Assembly (NCBI GenBank): GCA_032158295.1
Contig: CM063252.1
Span: 10,404,744-10,468,743 of the forward strand
Origin: Pycnopodia helianthoides
Lineage: Eukaryota > Echinodermata > Asteroidea > Forcipulatida > Asteriidae
Length of the DNA stretch: 64,000 nucleotides
Direction of reading: 5' to 3'
Positions within the stretch are counted from its first letter, which is position 1. Every line of letters starts with the position of its first letter. The notes beneath the pieces are model-generated. The model searched no databases, was not told where the DNA came from, and saw nothing but the letters and a program-made list of their open reading frames with translations. The position numbers and the translations under genes were made by a program. This document shows, one piece after another, positions 21,722-32,856 of the stretch.

Positions 21722-22089
21722 TAGTTTTTGAGGCATTGCATGGTGAGGTATCAATGTATATTCGGTTTGCGGTAACACCATGTGTATAAATATCTACTTT
21801 GCTGTGTAGATTTTGTTTTTTAGAGAAAATAGAGACAAGTTCTCTAAAGAACAAAATCTACACAGCAAAGTAGAGCAAGTTCAGGTGGGCGACTAGAGTG
21901 ACTAGACTAACCAGAAACAGTGTGTGACATAGCTCTCGAATTTACTAGATCGGCCATGCTCCAGTGTATGGTGGATCTAGTCAATCTCCCTGTGCTCTAT
22001 GGTTTCTAGTAAGTCTAGTCACTCTAGTCGCCCACCCGAACTTGCTCGTAGCTGTACACATGGTGTTTACCGCAAACTGAATATACATA
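21722..22089. mobile_element. Element E copy 1, interrupted by MITE-D
   Basis: The left part AGGCATTGCATGGTGAGGTA, ATTCGGTTTGCGGTAACACC, ATATCTACTTTGCTGTGTAG is the reverse complement of the right part of the copy at 42301-42535. After a hairpin GTTCTCTAAAGAAC (21840-21853) the right arm repeats the same words inverted (CTACACAGCAAAGTA), is broken at 21873 by MITE-D, and resumes with ACACATGGTGTTTACCGCAA. E here is therefore itself a fold-back with an insertion. Confidence 0.75.
21873..22047. mobile_element. MITE-D copy 2, nested in element E
   Basis: The perfect-looking ends are GAGCAAGTTCAGGTGGGCGA and its near complement ending GAACTTGCTC. It lies between the halves of element E's right arm. 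A 3-bp direct repeat GTA flanks it. It has one copy of the 54-bp segment that is doubled in copy 1. Confidence 0.85.
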
Positions 22090-23756
22090 CATGTACATAG
22101 TAACTACACATACATTTAAGTGTCCAATCATTTTTCCTTGTCAAGGTTTCCCTGAAATGAGCTGGTACAAAAAAGAAAACAATTTGAAAGGATGGCACAT
22201 TTAATGTTTTTGGAAAAGTAAATTTCAGTCCGATCCCTTCATTTCTAAGAGACATGTAATGGATATTACCTGCGACTGTGAAAATTTCAGCGAATAATGG
22301 TTGACAATTTTTTGAGGAAACTCTTGTGCTGAGTTTTGATGTTACAGAAAGTTTGATTCTAACACAGTTTTCTCCAAAGTGACAGCATTTTGGATAGAAA
22401 TAAGGCCATGTCCAGATTAATGGCTTGAACAAAGGCTACGGCTAGATTGCTGAAAAGGTCAATTTTTTCAATGTTGCCATAGTGATTTGTATTGTGACAT
22501 CACACTTTGCTTATCAACTAAGTGTGATTCACACTTTGGATCAATCTTAACTCTTTGTAAAATTGAGCCAAACTTTTATGTGAAAATAAGCTTACAAATA
22601 ACAAGTTTTGTAAAAAAAGAAATTCCCCTGGAATGTAAATTAGAAGCTTCACAAATGATTATTAATTTGATTTGTGTGATATGCGTCATCGCAAGCAGCT
22701 GAAGAAAAAAAAACCCAAGCACATGCACTAATGAAGCTTCACAAAGTAGCTCATTAGTGTCATACAATTATATATATATTTGGCAGCTGGAATCCTTTCG
22801 TTCATCTAGAATTGTAGATTTCAGAAAGTCTATCAAACATCATTAAGCAGCGATTCTCTAAGCCCCACATCGTTAAGTGAAGGTGAGCGCATATGAGATA
22901 AGATAAAAATAGACGGTCGCAGTGTGCCTGCACAGGAGAAGAAAGAAGAAGAAAAAATGTTCCAAAATGACAGCTTTCCCCAAGCCTTGTCTATTTTAAA
23001 GCAAATTGTCTTTTTTGACAAAAATGTTTTCAGTGGGAAAACTGATTTTATTTGATGGACAAAAAAAATCCCGGTTCTGCGCTTCAGAAATCTTACAACG
23101 TTCTTGTTAGGGCAGACATTTGTGGATAAAGGGCACGTCATGTCTACTGGAGCATTTCAAGGGGGCACCAAGGCAATGATCAGGGTACTGAGGGCAACTG
23201 CCTCTGTTGCCTCCGTGAAGTATCAGGCCTGATCGAACAAGACCACATTTTGGTAATACATCCACATCTACACTCGACAATTCCATTTATGTACGGGGAA
23301 CAAAAATGTTTTCAGAACAATGTCACGCCTTCTATGTCTTACCAAATTTTGAAACAGTCCAAAAACTAGTCAAACATTTTTTCAACTTGCACAGATTACT
23401 TGGCACTCCTTGCACTACCAGCCACAAATGTTTTGCAAAATATTTCCGTCTCAAATAGTGCCAAATGTGAGGGGGGAAAAAAGCACACACTGTAAGAGCA
23501 CAAAATCCCTAACAAACTAAAATTAAATGTGTATTAAAATAGAATATGATATATTCACTCAATTTTTCACAGTTTGTTTGTAAGATGTGTGTATTGAAAA
23601 CGAAAAGGGATAGGACTGAATGTACTTTTTCAAAAACCACAGAGTTGTTAAACCGTTTGCTGTTAAAACAACAGGGTACCCTAGTTTGGCGGATACATTT
23701 CTTGCCGCAGCATTTTCACACTGTTCCTATGAAAGCTTTGCCCTCCAGTAAGCAAT
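22090..23756. other. Mostly unique sequence with small repeat fragments
   Basis: A MITE-F end fragment lies at 22403-22450 (AGGCCATGTCCAGATTAATG, GGCTACGGCTAGATTG). A MITE-AA fragment lies at 23152-23240 (CACCAAGGCAATGATCAGGG, TGCCTCTGTTGCCTCCGTGA). No exon was recognised in the remainder. Confidence 0.4.
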
Positions 23757-23998
23757 AGACCTTGCTGTCACCATCTCTGTCTAGTACCTTTGGTGATGTT
23801 ACAATAATTGACACTGCTCTCTCATCGGACCAGACAGGGATCTGACTATTTTTTTCCTCCCGGCCTCGGGTTGTGTCCAAATTGGTGGCTGCGGCTTGAT
23901 CGTCACGTGAACATGCGTTGAAACATCAGGAGGCCCATAGAAACAGCCATAGCAACAGCCACAGCCCATAGCCATAGCTGCCAATTCGGACACCACCC
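23757..23998. mobile_element. MITE-P left part with MITE-F inserted (copy 5, 23868-23998)
   Basis: AATAGACCTTGCTGTCACCA begins like MITE-P and reaches CTGACTATTTTTTTCCTCCC. At 23868 a complete MITE-F starts (TTGTGTCCAAATTGGTGGCT) and ends CTGCCAATTCGGACACCACC. The F copy carries the words GCCATAGCAACAGCC and GCCATAGCTGCC. The right half of MITE-P was not found after it. Confidence 0.6.
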
Positions 23999-24094
23999 AA
24001 GTACATTTAATTGAATGGGTTGAAAAAAAAAACCATAATAATGACAGTTAAAAAGGTCTACTGCTTAACTTAAAACACAAAATAACAAAAACCA

Positions 24095-24230
24095 GTCATG
24101 CGGGGGGTCGTAGGTTCAAATCCTACCCAAGTAGCCCAAGGATTTTTTGTTCTCCGCAGAGCGTGGAAAGCGCCGCGAGTATACAGCGCTCCTTAAAGCC
24201 CGGTGCAAGGGTAAAACCAAACCACTATCA
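24095..24230 (+). mobile_element. tRNA-derived SINE S, 5'-truncated
   Basis: It has a B-box GGTTCAAATCC (24113-24123) followed by the family body ACCCAAGTAGCCCAAGGATT, then GAGTATACAGCGCTCCTTAA and GGTGCAAGGGTAAAA. The A-box is missing. The same body is seen at 57799-57968, and its tail at 35093 and 61800. Confidence 0.65.
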
Positions 24231-25239
24231 ACCTGTCATGCTCTTCACTTCAATCTTTTAAGTAAATGCCTAATAAAAATGAAATACATGATTAAATTGT
24301 GCAAATCAGAGGGCTGAGATGAAAGTGTTCTTCCCTTACTCTTTCTGTATCTCCCCACTTACTTTGACATTTCCGTTCATTTTTTTTTTTTACAGATCAA
24401 TAATTCTTTGATTGTAAAGGCTACTCCGAGGCAGCTCATTTTTAGTGCCTGCCAGAATGATAAAAACAAATATTAAGTTTTGCGGGGATCTGCAAAAAGA
24501 AAAATATAAAAAATTCATGTCTACATTACGGGGGATGAACTTTCCTGAATGTGAACATTCTTGGAAAATGTCTTGTGGGCACGGGTTCACGGATGTTACA
24601 ATTCAGGAGGTTTTTTACAGAGCATCACCGGAAAGACAAATACTACTTCTCCTTCTCCCTTTGGTGACTCATCCAACTCCTGAGAAATCACGCCAATTGT
24701 AACAAGAAAGATGTGGATTACAGATTTCAAAATGCCTTAAGGTTTCAACTTTTTTTTTTCTCCCCCTTATTATTTTGGCGACGGTTCAGTACAGAATTGA
24801 ATCACAGTTTCCTGAAATCATTTTTTCGAAATGTTTGCCGGCAAAACTGGAAAACTAGTACCCTGGTTTCAGCAGACCTTTATTGGGTAATATACATAGA
24901 GCGTTGTTTGATCACAAACATCACCCAAACCATAAACATATACAGCCGTATTCTTTTGTAATTGACCTCACCATGATATTGTTGAATCATTGAATCCTTC
25001 GATACTGTCTTTAGAGGTTACTCTTAACAGGTTTCTCCGAACAATTTCCATTGAAACATGTTTCCCACCAGACCACACTTGCCAATCTAATTTGGGTTAT
25101 GTATTAATTGGCTAAAAAAACATATATATAAAAAAAAAAAGAAGAGAGAGAAAAAAAAAAACCTAGCTTATTATCTAGTGAATTGAATAACCACAGAGCA
25201 TGAGGTTTTGTCTTCTGCACAGTTATCAATTATCATCTG
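24231..25239. other. AT-rich unique sequence
   Basis: The only repeat word is ATTCAGGAGG...GCATCACC near 24601, shared with 5.3-5.9 kb and 42.1 kb. Possibly part of a long 3'UTR of the minus-strand gene, but unproven. Confidence 0.3.
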
Positions 25240-27057
25240 TTACAGAACGCAACATTCAGACCTCACCATGACGCCATTCAGCGCCAGCCATCTTGGTTGT
25301 ATTCCCTGCACATCCATATTCATTGTGTACTCTTTGTACAAAAGGAGACCAGACTAATTTTTTTGGGGGTGGGGGTGTGTGGGCAGGAATACCGGGGCTG
25401 GGGGTGGGGGGGGGCAGGGTAACACAAAATACTTTGCAGCATCTCTGAGCATCTGAATTATAAAAATAGAACTTTAAAAAACAAAATAAAAATTTGAAAC
25501 TTGATTCGAATTCAGACAATATCCGCTTTACCGTCATAGAAAAAAACAGAAGAAGGTTTCAACCACGTATGTAATTAGTTTTTTTAACTAAGATGCTTGG
25601 TTATAGCCATTCCACAGTCAAGTGGAAACAAAACCCCCAAATAGGCTGATATGAAGAGAGAGAAAAAAAAAGAAAAAAAAATTAAAACTAAAAAAAGTAA
25701 AACTTATTTTCATGATCTTAACTATCAAGGAATTATGGTCCAGCCAAATCTTTGATTTACACTTACACCATACGTACGTAGCCAAGTGGAAACTTATACG
25801 GACATACATTCAGTATTATCTATTATTAAACAAGATCTAAATAAGACATACTTTCTACAAACTAAGTATATTTTCAATTACTTTTAAATCACTTCTTTTT
25901 GTATATATACACTAGAAAATATCACCTCTGCCACACGTTATCTACAAAACCCCTCCCTCGATATTCCGTTTTTTTTTCCTCCTTCCTCTCTATTTTCATC
26001 AACATTTTTTAGCTAAATACATCTGGAAAAGTAATCTATGATTTGATAGTGAATGAATATAAATCCCTCTCGTTTTGTAGATAAAGCATTTTAAAATTTC
26101 CTTCCAGGCAGCCGATTCCCGCTTCATTCCTGTTTATGTATCTACAAAGCACATGAGAATATAAGATTGTAAAAAATAAGTCCTCTTTTTCAAAATGGCT
26201 TCCACCTGAAGTGGTAACCCTCTCCTTCTCCCTGTACAATGCCAGTACCCACAAGAGTACCGGTTAAATTAGTGGCAATGCCCCCCTTGAACGTGAGCTG
26301 GTGCCCACCTCCAAAGCATTGACGTAACAAATGTAGGCCAAGTACCGGTTGAGCATCCCTTCCCTTCAGTCATTCCCACACTGTAGCCACGTGCTCGGTG
26401 TGTCAATTCCGTGGAGTGCAAGGACAGGCCCGACGTTTTTTTGTTTTCCTTTTATTTTTTTTCCATTCTCTTTCTCCCCATCGTGAGATTTTTTTCTTTA
26501 CAGTTCCGGCAGTCGTTTGCAATCCCTTGGCACAATCCCAAAACCACACTCACGGCAGCAGCTTCCTGCCGCCACTCCAAGCCTCATTACATTGGGTCAT
26601 CTCTTGATCTGCACTTCCTCCAACAGCAAAGCTCCACAATAATCTCTGCTTTTTCAATCCACATTTTGTTTTCCTTTATTTTCTCATTCAGATTAAATAT
26701 GTACACCACACATTTTCCAATTTCTTTTAGTAAAGCTATTTTTTGTAAACGATTTTTTGGTGGGGGGGGGGGCCCTTGTACAATTCATTTAAAACGATAT
26801 TCTCTTATAAGCTGACACCAAACAAATACCAAAGCGACAACATAATAAGGAGAACCAATATCTTGTGAAGCCGAAAGCATTGATACGTTTTATCAATCAA
26901 ATTACGACAACAGTGCACTATTGAAACAACCTTACGCGTCTCAAAGAGCCATTTGGGACCTCACTAAGTAACAGAATCATCTCCGGCCTCGTCCATTAAA
27001 GAGCCTGACTCCTCCCCCCCCCCACTCCATAGCTACGGGAGGGGAAGAGGTCAGTTC
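25240..27057 (-). other. Probable 3'UTR of the minus-strand gene
   Basis: This mostly non-repetitive, AU-rich sequence lies directly downstream, on the minus strand, of the stop codon at 27058-27060. A MITE-P-like fragment is present at 25270-25400. Minus-strand AATAAA polyadenylation words (plus-strand TTTATT) occur for example at 26675-26680 and 26451-26456. Which one is used, and how far left the transcript runs, cannot be told from sequence alone. Confidence 0.4.
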
Positions 27058-27168
27058 CTACAGGTGCATCCTGGGACTTCCTGACGATGATGACCCTCCG
27101 TTTTGAGCCATCTTGAGTGTGATTCTCTCCACCTCCCTAGAGCCATAGTCGGCTATCTTCCAGAGTAC
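27058..27168 (-). CDS. Candidate terminal coding exon, unknown protein
   Basis: I do not recognise the gene. On the minus strand a strong polypyrimidine tract (27175-27230) ends in TTTTTGTATTCCTACAG, a near-ideal 3' splice site. It opens directly into a phase-0 frame of 36 codons and a TAG stop (27058-27060). The peptide begins VLWKIADYGSREVERITLKM and ends in a Ser/Gly-rich tail (AQNGGSSSSGSPRMHL). The first residues resemble a WD-type beta strand, but this is too short to assign a family. The other two phases stop within ten codons. Upstream exons should lie to the right; none was identified, so the preceding intron is probably long. A MITE-A sits 300 bp upstream in that intron. Confidence 0.6.
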   Translation of the reverse strand, partial: VLWKIADYGSREVERITLKMAQNGGSSSSGSPRMHL

Positions 27169-27482
27169 CTGTAGGAATACAAAAAGAAAGAGAGGTAGAG
27201 AGAGAGAGAGACAGAGAGGTAGAGAGATTAGATTCAAACAGACTCTTGTGAAGTCACTGTCCAGGCAGATCTTGCCTCAGGATAAACCGCATTGAGATGG
27301 GCGTTGAACTCCTTTATTTATGCAGGAAGTATTTTTTTTCTTGCTTCTTTTCTATTCTCAGTTTCCAAGATTGTGAGAATGAAATATGCACACAGAATGA
27401 GTCGAGTATTATAATATGGCCCGATTCTAATCTCTCTCAACCACTTGTTTAGAAACAGACCATCAGTTGTTAACAGACTGTG
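27169..27482 (-). other. Intron end: branch/polypyrimidine region
   Basis: The plus-strand run of AGAGAGAG at 27185-27230 is, read on the minus strand, the CT-rich tract feeding the acceptor at 27169. The rest is unique sequence up to MITE-A copy 3. Confidence 0.5.
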
Positions 27483-27878
27483 TTAAAGGAACATTACAGA
27501 ATTGGTTTTTGCTAACAAAACAATTGCTGGCAGTGTAAGCACTTTATGTAATCCACCATATACATACATGTAAACTGACAAACCTGTAGAAGTTTGAGAT
27601 TGATCGGCCATCTGGGTCACGAGAAAATAGTGAAAAACCGATTACACATTTGCATGAAATCATATAGATTCAACAAATGAATAAAACGCTCACTGAGCGA
27701 TAAACTCCAATCGGAAAATTAGTTTATTCATTTCTCATCAAGTATGTCATTTCAGACAGAAATATTTCAAGGGATGTTTTCTACTATCATCATCATTAGA
27801 CCGTGTAAGTTTTGTGTAAATCTGTGAAAAGTATATTTTACAAGTTTTTTTCTTACCAATTCTGTAATGTTCCTTTAA
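27483..27878 (-). mobile_element. MITE-A copy 3, full length
   Basis: TTAAAGGAACATTACAGAAT on the left and the exact reverse complement on the right, flanked by TTAA. At 396 bp it is the longest of the intact copies and includes the ATTCAACAAATGAATAAAAC segment. Confidence 0.9.
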
Positions 27879-28537
27879 GACTTGGGATGAGGAAGTTAAT
27901 TTTTTTTCTTAAGATACCCCATTTGCCAATCACGCCTAAAGTTGTGCTACCATTACTTAGGTTTAATGACAGCATGATCGCCAGTTGGGCAAAATTCTTA
28001 ATTGTTTACAAGCTACGGGAAATGGAGTTCAGTCATACTCGCAGGTTTTCTTTGTTGAATTGTTAAATTTATTTTACTTTCATGTGTATATTTCATGGCT
28101 AATCTTTACTTTCCAAACAATATGGTATAATTTTCGTAGCCATAAACTATACGTTAAACTTAAGTATCTGAAGAAACAGAATCGCGCACGCGTAAAACAG
28201 AACACGGTTGGGACAAACTTTGTTCCGGAAGTTTGAATACGCGCAAAACTTGCACACTCTCTAAAGTTCACACAAAAGAACAGACACACTCAAGTGACAA
28301 TCGTGTGCTGCAACTACAGAGGCACTCTCCATACATTCCCCCAAGCTTTAAACAAAAAAATGTGTTTGACCAATGATGTTGACACAGCTCTACCAAGCGC
28401 CGGGGAGTCGCGAGATAAAACCCAGCGCGTGACACGACTGTGTACGCCAGCATTAGGCATCCCAGGACTTATGGCGGTAAAAGCTGGAACAAAAGACGCA
28501 CCCGGATGACCAAAAATGGATTGGTGTACAACCACGA
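27879..28537. other. Unique sequence, nothing recognised
   Basis: It has moderately higher GC at 28380-28510. Open frames on both strands lack support. It may be part of the Penelope-like fragment that follows. Confidence 0.3.
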
Positions 28538-29125
28538 TTACCCTACATGATCACCTACAATAATGAGGGCTTACGATGGGCATCGGGGTTCACAAGATAT
28601 TCTGACAACCCCCCCCCATATATATATATATATACATGTACATCCCTACTGCAGCTTGCCCTCTAATCCTGTCCTTTCATGTTTCCCGCATTACCCCGAT
28701 TGCAGTTACCACCTTCATCGTCCAGTAATCCACCCTTGCGTCGACCATCCTTTTGTCCTCGCTACTTTACTCTGATTGGTTCTTAGCCAACCCACTGTTT
28801 GTAAATTAATAACTTTGATTGGCTATAATTTTCACTATTTTCTTCTGGCTAACCTTCCCATTATTCTTTGCTTCTCTTTTTTGCTATAAATGGATATGAT
28901 TTCGTTTATGCTTGTTCATGCCTCTGACAAATGTCCGGTTCGGATCGGAAGCTAAGGCCATCTCCCCTACTAGTTTTATATACATATTACAATTACCCTA
29001 CATGATCACCTACAGTAATGAGGGCTTGTGATGGGTATGCTTGTAATATTCAGCGAGGTTCACAAGAAATTCCGATTGCACCCCCATATCCCTGATGCAG
29101 CTTGCCCTCTAATCCTGTCCTTTTA
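28538..29125 (+). mobile_element. Penelope-like 3' fragment flanked by direct repeats
   Basis: Segments 28538-28680 and 28992-29125 are direct repeats of each other: TTACCCTACATGATCACCTA, GAGGGCTT, GGTTCACAAGA, TGCAGCTTGCCCTCTAATCC. Between them is pyrimidine-rich sequence ending in GACAAATGTCCGGTTCGGAT followed by CGGAAGCTAAGGCC. That resembles the conserved end of Penelope-like retroelements. Such elements are known to form tandem copies that leave pseudo-LTRs, which would explain the direct repeats. No reverse transcriptase is visible. A (TA)n run lies at 28618-28635. Confidence 0.4.
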
Positions 29126-29365
29126 TATAATATTTAAAAAAAAAATACAACAAAAACACTACTTGATTATGTTGGCACTGATGGACCTCCTCTGTGTTTA
29201 TGAAATTTGCAGCTAAAAAAACCCACCAGTACCTTGGTTTCTTTACCATCAAGATTCTACAAGGACAAGTTGACAAATTGTATCAAATTACTTTACATAA
29301 TCATATTCCACAACCCATATCTCTGGTTGGATTACCTCTTGAAACTTATTTCACAAATTGTGAAA

Positions 29366-29763
29366 GGAAGGGAAGGTATACGTTTTGGTAATCACTCTTA
29401 AAATTAATGGCAATAAAAACCCACTTGGTTAGAAGTACAGCAGCTTTCGAAAGTCTAAAGCATTTTGAGAACCATTTCACTTCGGAGTAATGTGGTTATG
29501 GAAAAAAATATCAGTTTTTGTAAGAAAAAAATTGAATCTGAGAAGCGTTTCTGTCAGAAACGTTTCTCAGATTGTGTATTCCAATAGCAGATTATTCTTC
29601 CTGTGTGGACATAATCGCTTGGGATTTTCTGCGATATTTCAAAAACGCCACCACCCTTTGAAAAATATATTTTCACAGGTTAGATTTATTGTATATATCT
29701 ACATTTATATAGGATTAATACAATCTAATGGTTCCAAAAACCAAAGGTATACGTTCCCTTTAA
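29366..29763. mobile_element. MITE-V copy 1, full length with central hairpin
   Basis: The left end AAGGGAAGGTATACGTTTTGG and the right end CCAAAGGTATACGTTCCCTTT are inverted. At its centre, 29535-29573 is a 39-bp hairpin: 19-bp arms, one mismatch that would be a G-U pair in RNA, and a single-base loop. The second, partial copy is at 30437-30612 in the opposite orientation. Confidence 0.8.
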
Positions 29764-30436
29764 TTGTAACAGTCATTTTTTTGGGATTCTGTATGGGCAA
29801 AACAATAAATAAATAAAATCAAATAATCATCAAAAATCACCACTGTTGGAAACAATCCAAAACTCGAAAACTAGCATCAGTCAAAAAATTACGATTGTGT
29901 CAGCCAATGCCAATGACTTTGTGCTTTTTTTGTTGCCGTGCATTTCCCCGCCAGCAGGGCAAATTTATTTTTAGTTCCATAACCACCGATGATCAGCAGG
30001 ATGTGCATGCCAACTTCTAGGGGTGGAGAGAAGGTCATGTTGGTAGGTTATGTCATTACCCATGGCCAAAAAATAAAATAAAAATAAAAATGTTCGGGGG
30101 GGGGGGGGGGTAGTTGTACAGAGTCAAGCACCTGTAGTGGTTAGTCACATTACAAGGTTAGTCTGGGGGGAAAGTCTTCCTTTTGTATGTGCTGGGGGGG
30201 GGGGGCAAAGAAGGTGATCTTAAAATACAACTCATCAATCTGTTATTGTTGAATATGTTAGATGCCATTTATCAAGGGACAGGCCTGACTACTTCTGTTA
30301 ATTGCCTATTTATAGGGTTCAGAAAATCTTTTTTGGGGACAGGATGTGATGTTGCTTCTTTATTCTAGAGACTCTATAATCACTTCTTGTATACTGCGGG
30401 TCAATGTATCCCCCTTAGGCTAAAAAAGGCAGAGTC
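29764..30436. other. Unique sequence with poly-G tracts
   Basis: Poly-G runs occur near 30097-30110 and 30193-30203. No gene was recognised. Confidence 0.35.
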
Positions 30437-30612
30437 TACCTTAGGTTTGCCGAACCGTTCGATCGTTTTAATCCTATATAAATGTAGATTTATAGAATAT
30501 AACTAACCTGTGAACATTTCATTTCAAGAGGAGTAGCGTTTTTGAGATATCGCCGAAAATCTGGAGCGTTATGTACACGCGGGAAGAATACACAATCTGA
30601 GGAAACTAAACC
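30437..30612. mobile_element. MITE-V copy 2, partial
   Basis: It contains TTTTAATCCTATATAAATGT, AACTAACCTGTGAACAT, AGCGTTTTTGAGATATCGCC and GAATACACAATCTGAGGAAA, all in the reverse orientation to copy 1. The hairpin half and far end are missing. Confidence 0.65.
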
Positions 30613-32260
30613 CTTCAGTACATGTAGCTAAAATCATGTGTACTTTATTTTGGCTTTTTACAAGGATTGTAAATGGACAAATATAAAAATGGATTTGTCT
30701 GCTAAGCGGCCTAGGAAAATGAGACTGTTCGCTTAGAAAATTCAGCTTGAATGTTGTGGGTTTCAGTTGCCACTCTGCAATGCTTGACATCATTGAAAAA
30801 ACCCCACAAAATTAACAGTCGTTAAAAACTACACATTTCTTTTGAATTACTATTTTAGACAACTACACTCAAATAAATCTCTGAGAATTTATCATCATTT
30901 TGTTTTCTAAAAACCCCAATAAAGCGTTGGTTTTCAAAATTCCAAAAGTTAAAAAATTCCAAAAGGGTACACTCTGCAAGTACGCATGGTGAACTAGATT
31001 GAGCTAATCAACTTGGCTAATGCCCTAAGTCATCCATTTCACTTGCGACGATATCTACGTGTAACTACCCTACGAGGCACTCACGCTATCTGGACTGTGG
31101 AATCAGCGTGTATAAGTACATGAGCCCCACGCTTTTTTTAAGTGGATGAGGGATGCACCCCTTCGATTCTTATCGCTGCGGCGGCTGCCGACGATACCCG
31201 CAAAGACATAAGCCCAAGACGACTGAGCGATTTTAAGACCGACTGAATTGGAAGGGGGGGGGGACGGGAAGGGGGGGATGGATGTGAAGGGAAAAGGGAA
31301 AAGAGAAACAAAAACCTCACAAACGCTACACCTGATTGCAAGACAGCGCACAGGCTAGGTATCTCTAAGGGTCTCCTGGCGCCGTGATGCAACTCCTTCA
31401 CAACAAACAAGACAAAGGCATCTGCATTCGCCTCCTTTTTCATTCTTCCTCCCTTCGTCTTCACAAACAGAATCTAAGACTTCTTTTCTCTTTTAGCGCC
31501 GCATCGAATCTCAACTGTCGGGCGGAAGAATAGTGCAGCTACTTTGAGTCCTTCTCTCCCTCTTCTTTATCAATCAAGAAAAGCGCCAATAAAAACCATC
31601 TCAGCAAGGCAATATACTGTATCCTTTCATCTTGTAATTCGAATCTCCAATGGGGTCAGAGGATTTTACAGAATAGAAATCCTCTGATTCTTTTCTTTGT
31701 TAAGGGGGGGGGGAAGTCACAAGGGAAGACTTCTGCTCTACTTTTATCTCTTTCAGCATTGAATTTGTCAATGTTTTTAAGGAGGTGGATTTTAACTCTC
31801 GCTCGGGAGACCGTGGAGTCATTAGTATCGTTGGATTAATCTCCTCTGTATCTGTTCCAAATCTTGCACTCTGAGACTGAAAACAATCCTACCGCTCGGA
31901 CTACTGTCTCAAGAATGAGACAGCTGAACAACAGTAGGGACAGTAAGACATCGAGGTAAAACGTTCTGTTAATAAAAACAATTAATAGTACCACGCATAA
32001 AAGGCATTTATGAAGCGCCACTACATGTACGTCAAGAACGCATCGCATAAGATCGGGTACACAAAGTTGTCGATACACTTCTTGAATTTGCATGAAGAGT
32101 CAGATTCCCTGATGGAGGGTGTGAGAGTGCATTGCAGGTTGAGGGAGCAAAATGAGAAAAAGGCGCGGCATGAGCAGCTTGACTTGAGTTTAGTTTAACA
32201 ATAATAGGCATTTATTTGGCGCCTTTAAACTGTGCATCAAAGCGCCTTACCGTGCTTACA
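30613..32260. other. Unique sequence, part possibly regulatory
   Basis: 31020-31520 is less AT-rich and unique, with CpG-containing words (CGATTCTTATCGCTGCGGCG). It has the look of conserved non-coding DNA, but nothing specific can be proved. At 32200-32260, AATAGGCATTTATTTGGCGC followed by ATCAAAGCGCCTTACCG resembles a widespread animal repeat end. Confidence 0.3.
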
Positions 32261-32271
32261 CTAGTGCTACC

Positions 32272-32568
32272 CTAGCCTTTTGTCAAGGCCATCGTGGCTT
32301 GGACAGCTTTATAAACAGTGGAACGAGAGACCACGCGCGCGAGCCGAGAGGCGAAGCCACGAGGACCTTTTCCAACTTGCTTGCGGTTTTTGTAATGAAT
32401 TATTCATGAAGTATGAAACGTGCGTTACTTCTGATTGGTTTGAAGTCGAGATTATAGAGAAACACATAAGAAACCGCAAACAAGTTGGAAAAGGCCACTC
32501 GCGTGCGTGGTCTCCCATTTCAGTCGCTTGGCATCACAGCTCCAAGACACGAAGGCCTTGACAAGAGG
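32272..32568. mobile_element. MITE-X with 8-11 bp target duplication
   Basis: The left end CTAGCCTTTTGTCAAGGCCA and the right end GGCCTTGACAAGAGGCT are inverted, continuing into GCTTGGA/TCCAAG. CTAGTGCTACC flanks both sides (32261-32271 and 32569-32579). Because this word overlaps the element's own CTAG end, the true duplication is somewhere between 8 and 11 bp, which fits hAT- or Mutator-type insertion. The arms repeat inside as well: CCTTTTCCAACTTG and CAAGTTGGAAAAGG. Confidence 0.7.
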
Positions 32569-32856
32569 CTAGTGCTACCCCTGTTTATTCCTGAAACCAT
32601 CAGCATTCCTGAAACCATCTCATCTCCTTGGGAGTATGCAGCACCAGCAGCCAAGTTGGCGCGCAGACTAATAACTATTCACATCAATAATCTCTACCCT
32701 CGCAGGGTAATCCCATAATGAACTCTACTAAAACCCTGTTAATACTTCAAATAAACCTACATATGGCAGGAACAATGGCAGCGTAAAGGCAGGTGAAGCT
32801 TTACAAATCTGTAATGTATTAAATTTTTGGCAAATATTAATGCCAATCTTTATTTC

